Assembly (NCBI GenBank): GCA_020746105.1
Contig: CM036658.1
Span: 31,149,099-31,213,098, forward strand
Origin: Trogon surrucura
Lineage: Eukaryota > Chordata > Aves > Trogoniformes > Trogonidae
Direction: 5' to 3'
Length of the DNA stretch: 64,000 nt
Shown: one piece after another, positions 50,297-62,517 of the stretch
How the letters are laid out: each line of letters begins with the position of its first letter
How positions within the stretch are numbered: position 1 is the first letter of the stretch
Made by a program: the position numbers and the translations under genes
The notes under the pieces: generated by a model
Told to the model about the DNA's origin: nothing
Database searches by the model: none
Seen by the model: the letters and a program-made list of their open reading frames with translations, nothing else

Positions 50297-50366
50297 CTCC
50301 GAGAGCAGCAAAACTTGGATCAATATGTAAAGGATTCCAGTCTCCACTCAGCCGATACAAGGCAGC
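50297..50366 (-). CDS. HSD17B4: HSD17B4 exon with the hydratase catalytic Asp and His
   Basis: This 70-nt exon has acceptor TTCTGCAG and donor GGAG|GTGAGC. It encodes [20 protein letters not shown] and ends in phase 1 after a glycine-rich turn. [11 protein letters not shown] is the signature of MaoC/hotdog-type 2-enoyl-CoA hydratase 2. The Asp of GD and the His of LHID correspond to human Asp510 and His515, the catalytic pair that hydrates trans-2-enoyl-CoA to the (3R)-hydroxyacyl-CoA. Both are intact, so nothing here suggests loss of function. The upstream intron is about 12.1 kb and carries a CR1 and a SINE; the downstream intron is 707 bp. Confidence 0.97.
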
Positions 50367-53300
50367 CTGCAGAACCAGAGAAAGAAAAAGAGGCGGCTAG
50401 TTGTACTTGGCAGAAGTAAGCAGGAGTCACTCAAAAACTTTTGACAGATTATCAAGCTCATCACAATCTATTTTACCAGTCCTTAGGCAACATACTCTAC
50501 AACAAAGCAGGTAAAACAGAAATTAAATGTTGTTGTGCGGACAAACTGCCAAAGCTCCAGGGAAATGTGCCAAGAAAGGCGTGTGATCTTGGTACATAAG
50601 AAAACAATACAACTGCTTAATGGGATGCAAAAGCAACCAACTCCACTGGCATACAGATCCAGCTTCACCAAAAATCTGTCAACAGTGAAGTAATGCATTT
50701 TCTAGAATTTGTCCATACGTTCTGTAGCTTGAAGTGAAATTTTAAAGTCTTCTCCCACGATAAATTCATCCACAACTTAAAAAAAGATGACATATGAAAA
50801 CTTTTTTATTTAAAAACACACTACCATGCTTTTTCAACTTTTGATTCATCTTACAGAGACAAGAAGTATCACTCTCTTTAAAAAGTAACATGACTAATTG
50901 TGATGAACTCCTCTCTTAGGTAGCTGCTCCAAATATTAAAGAAAACCCAAATCCCTAAAGTAACATGCCAAGCTTTCTAGAAGACTCCATGTTACGTATT
51001 CTCTTTCACTACTAAACAGAAATACAAGTTTATTGTATATTGTGTGAATGTGAATAAACCTGAGAAATTATGAATAATATTACTGCCCTACTTCAGTTTT
51101 CTCTCTCCCTGTGGTCTTAACATTTTTATTATAAAATCCTGTATTTCCTGTATGTATACAGTGGTCAGCAGTTCATAATACGAGAGGTGTGACAAGTTAC
51201 CTGTGCATCCTTCCGGACTAAAAACTTACACCCTCTTCATCAGATTCCAGTGAAATCCAGTGACTAAATGTGGAGTACTCTCTAGCATGACACTCCCCAA
51301 AGTACAGAGAAAATTAGTACATCATGTTAATTAACACTAGTGAAGATTTCAAGAACTTAGTAGTTTTATATGATGGCATATAAAAATTGAACATGAACTT
51401 ATCTGAAAAAAGCTTATAAACTGAAATCATATTTTATTTTAATTAAGCACGTTTATTGGTCTTGGAACCCCTTATCACTAAACTTTTTCTCCAAATATTT
51501 TAGAATGCAACTGTAAAAAAAATATCCAAATGAGAGTAAACTGTAGTAAATTCTGTTAGGAGGAAAAAAGCTAATAGATTTCTTGAAGGGAAGAAAAGAA
51601 GAAAGAAAGATTCTGCAGAGAGAAAGATTCTCCAGAGGAATTATTTTCTGGTACACGTCAAGCGCTGTTTCTTCTATTAACTCTGAAGCAAAGGACAGTC
51701 TAACTGAGGAGATTCTCTCCTATTTGTCCTGGTAAACTTCCTCAGCACAGTAAGTCTTTTGAGTCTGAGTTATAGTGGAATGTAGGCGGCTTTTGTGCCT
51801 TGTGAGAGTTGGATAAATGAGCTGAAAACAGCAAGAAGAAAATCCTACACTGCACCATAGCTTAAGCACACAATCTTAAAAAGGCAATTACTAAGCTAAT
51901 ACTTCTCCATAGCTGCTTACATTGTTGTTTACTCTTTTTAAAACACTTCTTTAAAAAACAAAGATGTATCAGTAAGGTAGCATCACTGGATCTGAAATTT
52001 CTATCTGTGATTGCACTTTTGCTCAAAACATTCATATACTATAACTTTTTTATTATTATTATCTTCTAATTGACCCTATAAATTCTTAAGAAAAAAAGTA
52101 AAGCTGGAAATTACATGCTAATGTAAGACTACAGTTCAAATGGTCCAAGTCTGATCTTCCAAAAGGGACAAAAGAGAGGGCAAATACATTGCTGAAAGCA
52201 AAGATAACCTGAAATTAAGCTTAGAGCATCACCAAGTTAAAGAAGAATAGGCAAGATACTTCAAGTTGTCAGAAGAATAAAGTCAAAATCTCTTGAAGGC
52301 AGTATCCTCCAGTGCAAGGACTCCCCAGCCAGCAATCTAGCAGCCAAATCAAGTTCAAAGGAGTAAGACAAATGATACTATACCATAGAGGCCATTCTAT
52401 AGAGGCCAAATGACTGTGTGGTGAAACATGCAGTGCTGGGTGAGGGTGGAAAAGGAAAAGTAAACCGCGATGACGTAAATACTACACTCTACTGCTGGAG
52501 CGAAGTGATGAGTGGGAAAAGACAACTGGGAATGGGCTAAGAATTACCATCCATTGAGAGCACCTGTTCACTTACTGTTCTCTCTCGTTCCAATTTTTAC
52601 TCTTGAGAACTAACAGTGCCAGCAACTCCCACTTGCACACAGAAAAAAACCCACAGCAGCAGGGGTTCAGAGAAGAATGTGCGCATGCTGCTCTTCTGAC
52701 TTGCTACATCTTCACTTGTGCCCCATCCTCCCTCGAGTAGTTGTTAAAACACTGCTGAGAGGTAGAGATGAGCAGCTCTGATGTACCACCAGCTCCTTTG
52801 CTAAGAGCTGTCTAAAGCCTTAATGCCACCAATATCAAAGTTATAACACTATGAAAGAGACTTTCAGTGAGGGATAGACTCTTAGTTTCTTTAAAAAAAA
52901 TGTATTGAAATCTGACAATTTAAAGAGAGTTGCTCTTGACAGAAATCTACAAAGTGGTGTATCACCCTTAATTGCTTAAGTTTTCTTTGAAGAGAGTCTA
53001 AAATCTAACAGCAAATTGTTACTCTTAAGAAATAGAAAATAAAACCTGCCAGATGTAAAATAATTAAATAATCAAATTACTTCTAAACTATTTTTAAAAT
53101 CTAAGGCACCACTTCCATGCTTCCATAAATTTGAATTTTTAACAAAAGCTGTCAGGAGACTATTTTCAAGAAGTACTTCTACCAAACACTTCTCAAAACT
53201 ACTGTAGTAAAGATACTCATGCTCCACTAACAAAATAAATGTAGCCTTTAGAAAACAATTAGGTTCAGAGATTTAAATGTGACTGATGTATTTAACGGAA

Positions 53301-56300
53301 AATCTGAAGCATAAACATAGGAGACGATACTTTTCTTTCTGTAGTTTTGACAATGAGGGTGACACTGGTCACAGCTAGAAAACTGAACTGAGTAACACAG
53401 TTACTCAGCAGGTTATTTCAGACTCACTGCAGTCAAGTCAGATCTGCCAACAAACTTTATTTACCACAGTCTTTGGTATTGCTTTACTATATAAATTCCA
53501 TTCCACGTGAGAACAGAATTGTATTAAAGCCTTGCTGGCTCTACTTTCTATATTCCTCGAATTATGACACTTCCTGAAGTCGTGAGTGATAGCATTAAAA
53601 ATAAACAAATAAAAAAGCCCAAAACAAATAAAAAAACCCAGAAAAAGTGACGCATCCTTGGAAGATGACAAGACTCAATTGATGTGGGGCATTACACTGA
53701 AGTCAGCCATAATATGGTTAGATTGCTCTCCAATTAATAACACAAACTGTCAAGTCTCATTTCCTGACAATTTAGGAGTTCTGCCAGACCACAAAAGAAA
53801 AGGCGATATCCAACCTGTCTATGCCAATTTTTCAGTCTTGCCTGCAGACTGCAATAAAGGTCAGTGGCAAAGCTGATGAAAAAGGAAGCAAACTATCCAT
53901 GTATTTTCCATTCCAGCTTGGGAGAAAAAGAGCTCTGTTCAAAAGCTTATCTTACCAAGTAAATGTGTATATATGCATACAAGTAGATAAGTGTGCGTAC
54001 ATGTATGTATGTACATTTACATTATTTAAAGCTTATGTAAGTAAAAGCAAGCAGTCAAGCAATCTCATGACAAAAACACAGCTGTGAATCTCATCTATAC
54101 ATTTTAATGAGCTCTGATTTACATTAAGAACAATGAATGTTTCCAGTTAATCTGGCAGTGGTGATGCTTCAAGGGCTCAAATTTAGAATAGTACTTAAGT
54201 AATTTACCATACTTAAAATTAAGAGGCTGTTCTTTGACTTTCTAATATCCTCATTTGCTGTATTTTCCTTTTTAATTGTTTATCTCTGTAGGGGTAAGGA
54301 GACATATCAGGAAAGAACAACCAACACACAGAAGGATACAAGGGTTTATTTGTTCTTCCAGATACCTGTTTTCCTCAAAGGAGGTGTATGTGGAAAATAA
54401 AACAGACAGTTTAAGTTGCTCATAATAGTTTCCAATGCTTAAACATATTTTGTGGAAATCTGGATTACACGTGATTGTGTATTTTAACAAGGCTGTAATT
54501 AAGAAACAAAGGTGTAGTTTCCTGGACTACCTTAAGTTTGTAATCGTGTTCTTAGTGGTCTGGAGTATTCAAACACCACCTTATTCCCTACATACCTTGG
54601 AATAAAGTGTCTTAATAAACACCTTCACATACACAGCTATAAACAGGGATAGGTATAAAATGGCACCACAACTCTTCTCCTTCCTCACCTCACATTATTC
54701 ATGTCTTTACAGTTTATTGTTACCACGAATTATACACATCATGTTTATACTCTGTTACAGGCTTCACAGAGCATTAGCTATTCTTCAGTAGCACGGCAAA
54801 CGTACAGGAAGCCTTTCCTTTAACAGTGGTGCTTTTAATCAAAAAGAACAAATCACTGTGGTTTGAGGAACTTCAAATCAATAAAAATTTGTATATCCTT
54901 TAGTAAGACATGCATAGATAGTGGAAGGAAACAAATGGTTGCTAATGAAGAACATCTTGTTAAAATGAAATGACTACCTTGCTAGTACCTTTTCTTTTAT
55001 CATTTTACCACACAAAATTCTAGTATAATCCAAGCCTTCAACTATTTTTCAGAACTGTCATGATGAGAAAATTATATTCCGATCTTCCCAACAGGAATAA
55101 ATATGGGGGAAGGGAGTGGGTGTTTATATCAATTCTTCATAACATGTAACAAATTTTACAGTAATTAGTATTACAAATGCTCACTCACTATACAATTTCA
55201 AGGGTTCTGAAAGGATCATCTCTGCATTCTGAAATCTCTAGACAAATTAGGAAAACATTATCAAATTCCTGCAATGGCTTCACATCCCTTTGTTTTGCAT
55301 TATCATTTGTCTTTAAGAACTTTTTTTTCGCATGCTCTCCATATTGGTAAACCTATTGAAGCACTTCATTTTCTCTATCATGAAACAAATTAGTTATGCT
55401 ACAAAGAGAAGAAAAACACCTGAGGCTCTCAGGAGGCTCTTTCATACTATTCTCTGAAGTTAATTGAAATTTATATGTTTTCAGGTAATGTTGTACTACA
55501 ATATTTAGAGAGCAGGACATAAAAAAAAATTATTATCCTGTAACCATATTTACCAAATCCATGCACATTTTCATCATCTTTCTTACATGACTTCATTGCT
55601 TATTTAAAAAACGAGCTTAACTCAAAACACCCACCTTCCTATAACTGTTCTCTTTTAATCTGTTTAAAGTAGGCATACAATCTCTCCAGGGAGACAAATA
55701 AAAGCTGGAAATAATTTTTTCCATATAATGTTAACGATTACTTATTCTATCTACACATATGTTCTCTAAAAACACAGAAATATTTACATATGTTTACAAT
55801 GAAAACACAACTGAAAACTAGAATAAAAGATGACTTACACAGGCGAGTACCCACACCCCAATCAGACTGTAGCTTGCAAGGGTGTTACCACACCACACTC
55901 AATGTAAAGCACTTATGCTCTGAACTTTTTGATGACCGTCAGAAGATTTCACAGTGGTTTTTAGTTAATAATTCATTAGGGTGTTAAATGTTTCTTATGT
56001 GCTTCTTTCCTTCCAAGGTGTCTTTTTAATAAGTTTTTATTGCAGTGTCCACTTTTTTTACAACAAACTAGATTTGTGCATAGTTGTCTTCACGATTGTT
56101 TCCTTAGTTATACTCAGTTACACTAAGAACTAGAGTTTTGAGCTGAATATGACATAGTGAAAAACTAAACTCAGGTAGGTAGAGCACGGTAGGATGAGTA
56201 AGAGGACTGCAGGACTAAGAACGACTCAGGAAGGAAGGACACTCCTGTAGTCTTAGTCACAGGATGCTGATGACGCTACTTGAAACATAGCAGGTGCCAA

Positions 56301-59300
56301 TTATTTTGTTCTCTTTCAGAGAAAACAGAAAAGAATTGTATTTTAGAAAGCAGCCAAACCACTAGAAAACAGCAATTTCTTCACACTCTGTCAGTCAATG
56401 CTTGATCTATACCTGTAATAGAAGGCAGCACGTAGCTTGTATTTCTCTAAGAATCTCTGAATGAGCAAGGAACCATTATATTCCCTAATTTACCTTTTTT
56501 TTTTTATGCTACTCCCTGTATCACATTCTCAAAAATCATCACCAGATGCTATATGCCACTCCTTTAAATGCTCTCTCTACAACTGAAATGTCTCAAACAT
56601 TCACAAACACCCTTACTTTATAGACTGTAAATTACAAGACAGAAGAAAGGTCATAATTGTCAGCAGTAGAAACAAATTCCAGCTCTCCAATTAAACATTT
56701 GCAGGCCTAATTCTGCAAAATGCATTGCATTTCCAAAGTACACTGTAGAAACTCAGAACAGAGGTTCTATGAATTTCAATTTCAGCCTAAGATGCTCAGA
56801 CACCCTCTTGCTAGTTTAATTCCCAAATTTTACCTTCCAAATTCCATCACCTCAGGTTCTCTTACCAGCATCTGATTAAGAGGTACCCATGTTTCAGTAC
56901 TTTGAGATATCTGGGTAACAGTTGCTCACAGACCATAACAATTTTATTGACAAAGGAAAAAAAAAATCCAGTCAAAGAAACCAGCCACCAACCACGAGAT
57001 CCTTTTCCTCTCGTTGCTTCTCAGAACACAACTTCTTGCAACAAATAATATATTAAAACTACTTCCTGCACTGTATCAGCTCATGCCTCAAGCCTTCTCC
57101 TTGCCTGTGAAAGGAGTTCTTAAAGAAGACGGAACAAACACACCATTTATGACTGCATGACTGAAAACTATAAACCACTGCATACAAAGGACATTAAGGC
57201 TAAAAACAAAGAAAGCTTTATTTGGATTTTTAAGACTTTGCAACATTTTAAACACTATAGTAGTTTTCCAAATGAAAGCAATTTAAAAATGACAAGATAT
57301 CAAAAAGCTGTTCCTCCAACAGACCAGTATCAGTCTCAGTTTCATTAGCTCTAACAAGGAATGTAGAAATTCTTGAAAGCAAGGACAATTTTTCTGACCT
57401 TGGAAGCCACAGACCGTAAGTATTGTGCTTGCAATACCCAAGCTGCATGTAAAACTAGCTCTGGCAGAAATTCACATGCGACAGCTTACAAGACACTGCT
57501 TTGCAGAGACTTATATGGGGCACAGCTGGTCCCAAAGCACGGCTGGCCGGGACACCGTGTTTTGCAAAATCTCACATAAGTAACAAATACAGAGTCAGAA
57601 TTTAAAGAAGACAATGTTTTACTGAAATATATGATGCTGTTGTAAGCAAAGAAAATGTTTCAACCAGCTACCGTGTCTTAAAATTGTCAGACATTTTGCT
57701 GAAATACACAGATACTAACAAAAACTTGGAAGTCCTCCAAACTCCACGTCACAGTTTTAGTTTCTCCATATAGACAAACAAGGCAGGTAGCTTTCAGAAG
57801 AAAGTAGGCCGAAACAGCGAAGTAAAACCAAAATGTGAAAAAAAACATTTTATGGGCTACTATTATAGTGTTCATTGGTTGTCAAAACTTCATGTATTTT
57901 GAATATTCATTCTGATACTGAAGATAGAGAACAGTTAATTTCTTGGGAGGCAAGCTGCACAATATCAGAATGTCATCAGCTTTTCCACAAGCAAACAAAA
58001 AAACCCACAGAAATCCCCCAACAAAGTGAAGACTACGTATTTGTTTCCTTCCTCGGAAGTGACCTGCATCACTTGGACATCATGCACTTCAAATACCCAC
58101 TGCAGCTTATTTTATGTGCCATCAGAAAACGATTTCCCAGGAAATCAACACATTTGGGAAGGGAGCGAAAACTCTACAGAGACAAGACTCTCCAGAGACA
58201 CAGGTCACTCACCGCCTGTGATTCTAAATTGCATTAGGAACCATTCAGCAAAATCAGTTTGATGGATTAGGGCCCTGCTTCGAAAACCAGCACGACAAGA
58301 GTTGCTTGGTTATACTGAAGATCTGTAACTACATTAAACATCCCCTACAGGGCTGAAATTGAATGATGCATTTCTTGCTGAACGGCTAATAGTCAAACAC
58401 CCTCTAGACTTCTTCATCTCCTGTCAAAAGGGCTATTTTATTCAAAAGATTTATGGCAGTATGTCTAGTAAAGCATAGCTCAGGTTACAGGGAGAGAACG
58501 AGCTAGAAAAATATCAATGCACACGCACACCTCTACAGGGCAAGATGGAAAAAATGTAACCTAGTTCTTTGCGGAAAAAATCCATGAAAACACAGAAGGA
58601 ATATGTTATGCTTTTCTTCAGCAGGCTGCATATTTTGAGCCTGAAAGCCTTTTAGAAGGTCACATACTTCTAAATTTTTCTTATCCATTTTTCACCTCTA
58701 AACAGCTTACACCATGGTACTGCAACTCACTCATAAGCACTAGTTGGTGTGTAAAGAACTTCTCAGGAACGTGTACAGATTTGAAAGGAATAAACATTTA
58801 TACTACTACCTGCTATTAGTCTTTGATACCACTAATTGAAAGGACTGGTTTGTTCTGTCCATGGTCACTGACATAAAACAATCATTTTTCAAGGAACTGT
58901 AGGTGACTGTACCCTCCATTCTGCTAAACACATGGTGAAGGGCAAAAATGGTTATTAGTCCTCTGTTCCAAGTTTTCTTTTCACTAAGTAGCACCTCCTC
59001 ATACATAAAAAAAAAACCATAAAAGAAAAATCTTCCTCTTGGAAAAAGCTTAATCCAGTGTAGTTGAGTGAGAACTGAATGTAACAACTTTCAAGACAAC
59101 CACAGTCATTGACTTCAGTGAACGACAGGAGTCATTGCTGTAAACACTTTTAAAATACGTGTGATCATGTTAGGAAGTTTACTACATGATCATACCGTGA
59201 ACACTTAAAGGAGAAAAATCTTAACTATGAAGAGCAATTTAGCCGCATAATTGTGGTAACACAAAAACTGAGTGGTGAATGTCTCAACTATCACTGGAAA

Positions 59301-60108
59301 TTAATATAGTTCAAGTTGATTCAAATGCCATCTGCAAACTGACTCTTCCAGTCTGTCTCATACTTTAAACTAATTCAACAGCTGAACAACAAGAGTAATT
59401 TCTGCCAACACCTGTTTCATTTAAACACTAATAAAGAAAACTTCAGAAACTTCGATATAACTTGTGTGCCAGCTTTCATTTCCAAAGAGGATTTTAGACA
59501 CTTACGTGTCATTCGACAGACACGTAAATGTAAAATCCTGATAACATTTCCCCAAGCTGTCCTTCATATGGAAGTTTGTATTACTGTCTACAAAGTTCCC
59601 AAGTCCTACACATTCCTCCTCCTGTGCAAAGGCATCATCACTTAAACACAGATGCTACTGAGTAATTTTGCAGATAAGCCTTTTTGTGATTCTCAAAGAC
59701 TGCGCTGGCTGTTGCCTCTGCAAGATCTAATTGCAGGGGAATTCTCTTTGTATTTCTACCTGTCAGAGAAGATGTTAAAATAAAAATAAAAACTGTAGTG
59801 GCTGCTCTCTGCCACTTTATATCCAAAACCCAATTTTGTAGTAGCCAAGTTTCCCAACTTCTGCATTACAGGGTCACTACCATTTTCTTTTATGTCATGA
59901 AATTCTAATTTTATACACAATTCCAGACATAAGAGTTTAAAGCTCAGAAACTAAGATTACCATATCGACAAGGGAATCATAAATACAATCTGAAAATCGA
60001 TGGCCCCAGAATCCATTCCAATGTAAACACACGCTGGAGAATCCGAATTAGGGTTCTAACATTCAAATACTTCTAACCACTGGGCTATTGAGGTTGCTGT
60101 AATTTATC

Positions 60109-61228
60109 TTGACACCGTCTCCCACAGCATCCTCATAGGTAAACTGAGGAACTGTGGTCTGGATGACCGAGTAGTGAGGTGGGTCGAGAACTGGTTGAAG
60201 GGAAGAAGTCAGAGAGTTGTGGTCAATGGGGCAGAGTCTAGCTGGATGTCTGTGTCTGACTCAGGGGTCAGTGCTCGGGCCAGTGCTGTTTAATATATTT
60301 ATCAATGATCTGGACGAGGGATTAGAGAATGTTGTCAGCAAGTTTGCTGATGACACAAAATTGGGAGGAGTGCTTGACACTCCAGAAGGCTGTACAGCCA
60401 TTCAGAGAGACCTGGACAGGCTGGAGGGCTGGACGGGGAGAAATCTTATGAAGTTCAATATGTGCAAGTGTAGAGTTTTGCACTTGGGAAAGAATAACCC
60501 CATGTGCCAATATAGGTTTGGGACTGACCTGCTGGAGAGCAGCACAGGGGAAAGGGACCTGGGGGTTCTAGTGGACAGCAGGATGACCATGAGCCAGCAA
60601 TGTGCCCTCGTGGCCAAGAAGGCCAATGGCATCCTGGGGTGTGTTAGAAGAGGGGAGGTTAGTAGGTCGAGAGAGGTCCTCCTGCCCCTCTACTCTGCCC
60701 TGGTGAGGCCACATCTGGAATATTGTGTCCAGTTCTGGGCCCCTCAGTTCAAGAAGGACAGGGAGCTGCTTGAGAGAGTCCAGCACAGAGCGACAAAGAT
60801 GATGAAGGGAGTGGAACATCTCCCTTGTGAGGAAAGGCTGAAGGAGCTGGGTCTCTTTAGCTTGGAGAAGAGGAGGCTGAGGGGTGACCTCATTCGTGTT
60901 TATAAATATGTCAAAGGGGGGTGTCAGGAGGATGGAGCCAGGCTCTTTTCAGCGGCGTCCACTGACAGGACAAGGGGCAATGGGTGGAAGCTGGAACACA
61001 GGAGGTTCCATAAAAATATGAGGAAAAACTTTTTTACTGTGAGGGTGACAGAGCACTGGAACAGGCTGCCCAGGGAGGTTGTGGAGTCTCCTACTTTGGA
61101 GACATTCAAAACCCGCCTGGACGTGTTCCTGTGCGCTCTACTGTAGGTGATCCTGCTCTGGCAGGGGGGTTGGACTAGATGATCTTTGAGGTCCCTTCCA
61201 ACCTCTAACATTCTGTGATTCTGTGATC
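60109..61228 (+). mobile_element. CR1 LINE, 5'-truncated, 1.1 kb
   Basis: Starts abruptly inside the reverse transcriptase (DTVSHSIL region) and runs to the 3' tail with ATTCTGTGATTCTGTG at about 61210-61226. A 309-codon frame (60217-61146) covers the end of the reverse transcriptase with an intact FADD box and the whole C-terminus. Just upstream, a small deletion in the region encoding RGVPQG breaks the frame. It is very similar to the ~4.1 kb copy, so both belong to one recently active subfamily. It lies antisense in an HSD17B4 intron. Confidence 0.95.
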
Positions 61229-62129
61229 TAATGAAGTGCCAGCTGCTAGAGACATCTTCCACTACATTTAACCACCTTTCAGGAACAAAGTACTCTCTCA
61301 TAATTCCCTGCTCCTTGCTCATCTTGCCAACTTTTGATGAAGCTCGTTAAGAAGAATTAAACATCTGCACCTCCTAGTCCAATGCTGTGAATTTTAGGAT
61401 GCAGCAAGTACATCAGTGATAGAAAGAGAAATGCTGATCTAAGCTCTCTTTCCTGGTTTAAATGGATAAGCCTAACTTGGATTTCAAGCACCTGAATCAG
61501 ATGGATGAGACTTAAGTTTAATTACTCCAGTATAATCAGAGGCTAAGCAGGCCTCACAGTTAGCATAGTTCAGCTGATGATCAACATTTTAATCGCATCT
61601 CCAAAAGCTACAGCCTCTTGCTATAACTAAGTCGCTTTTGAAAACACTCAGTGTCTCATTACTGGTAGCTCCAGACCTTCCTGTCTTATTTGTCTGTCAT
61701 CCATGGATGTTTATCTTCAGAGGAGGATATATTTATTTACTCAGGCTTTTGCCTACAGAAGGTAGATGCCTGTGAACCACTGGAACCCTGGATAGACTGA
61801 AACATACCGTACCCGGACAGACATATGTCAGTATTTCAGGTTTCCTTGACTACTGTTACTACAGAAATTTAACTTCTTCAAAACTGTGAACCCTAAGCAC
61901 TACTTCTTTGTGTTTGCTTGCACCACTGCTGCAAATTGAATAGTTTCAACCTCTTTTTTTTTTTTTAAACTACAGCACAATACAAGTGTTTCTTTCCTCT
62001 TTCTGTGTAGAATTTTAAAATAATTAATTATAAAACTGCATCAGCCTTATGAAAAGAATGTTTAAGGTAATATGCTGTCATAACTTAACCTAACACAAGT
62101 TTTATCTTCCTGTTATACATAGATATATC

Positions 62130-62321
62130 ACCACCATCATCATCATCACAGAATGGCCTAGGCTGGAAGGGACTTTAGAGATCATTTTTTAATCCAACCT
62201 CCCTGTCGTGGCAGGGACGCCACCGCTCGACTAGGTCAGGTAACACGTGAGAAATGAACGGGAATCGAACCCGCAACCTTTGGTGTTTAAAGCACCACGC
62301 TCAACCCACTGAGCTAAACCA
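62130..62321 (-). mobile_element. tRNA-headed SINE with CR1-like tail (copy 1)
   Basis: Read on the minus strand, the element starts GGTTTAGCTCAGTGGGTTGA with a Pol III A box (TAGCTCAGTGGG, 62316-62305) and a B box (GGTTCGATTCC, 62271-62261) at tRNA spacing. A unique body (ACGTGTTACCTGACCTAGTC) follows, then a CR1-like end (GGGAGGTTGGATT, ATGATCTCTAAAGTCCCTTC, ATTCTGTG) and an ATG/GTG trinucleotide tail. The tRNA part is close to tRNA-Ile in layout. The design matches TguSINE1-type bird SINEs, which are thought to be moved by CR1 machinery. It sits 130 bp inside the intron next to the exon at 62452. Confidence 0.9.
62305..62316 (-). promoter_or_regulatory. Pol III A box of SINE copy 1
   Basis: TAGCTCAGTGGG matches the type 2 Pol III A box; together with the B box GGTTCGATTCC at 62261-62271 it forms an internal promoter typical of tRNA genes and tRNA-derived SINEs. 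Confidence 0.75.
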
Positions 62322-62451
62322 CAGACACACATATATACATACACACACAAAAAACCCATATATAAATACTTGAGGTGTATCAGAAAATTTGAACTATTAG
62401 TTTCTGCAAACCAAACAAATATTTCCACACCTAGAGAATACAAAACTTTAC

Positions 62452-62517
62452 CTGATCAGCTGTTGTAACATCAGATATTACAGCATCAGGAGGTCTCTTG
62501 GGTGGATTCACTGTTAC
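62452..62517 (-). CDS. HSD17B4: HSD17B4 internal exon (hydratase 2 domain, human residues ~480-501)
   Basis: This 66-nt exon encodes 22 codons reading VTVNPPKRPPDAVISDVTTA followed by DQ. It aligns with the human HSD17B4 stretch around IPNRPPDAVLTDTTS, just before the hydratase catalytic motif. The acceptor is CTTTAG and the donor CAG|GTAAAG. Both borders are phase 0, which matches the next exon at 50366. HSD17B4 is the peroxisomal multifunctional enzyme of beta-oxidation, with dehydrogenase, hydratase 2 and SCP2-like parts; it acts on very-long-chain and branched acyl-CoAs and on bile acid intermediates. This is the most 5' exon in the window, so the gene is cut at the window edge. The peptide is less conserved than the next exon, but identity is secured by the chain of downstream exons. 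Confidence 0.93.

Larger units (their letters stand above)
50367..62451 (-). other. HSD17B4 intron, 12.1 kb
   Basis: Long AT-rich intron upstream of the catalytic hydratase exon. From 50400 to 60100 I recognise no transposon, RNA gene or extended coding frame, only short low-complexity runs such as a TGTA/TACA-rich stretch near 53965-54020. At its 5' end (high coordinates) it contains an antisense CR1 (60109-61228) and a sense SINE (62130-62321). Confidence 0.85.

Noticed and set aside
62252-62321. Functional tRNA gene (minus strand)
   Set aside because: The A and B boxes are good, but the acceptor stem is not paired and the unit continues into a CR1-like tail shared with a second copy, so it is a SINE head.
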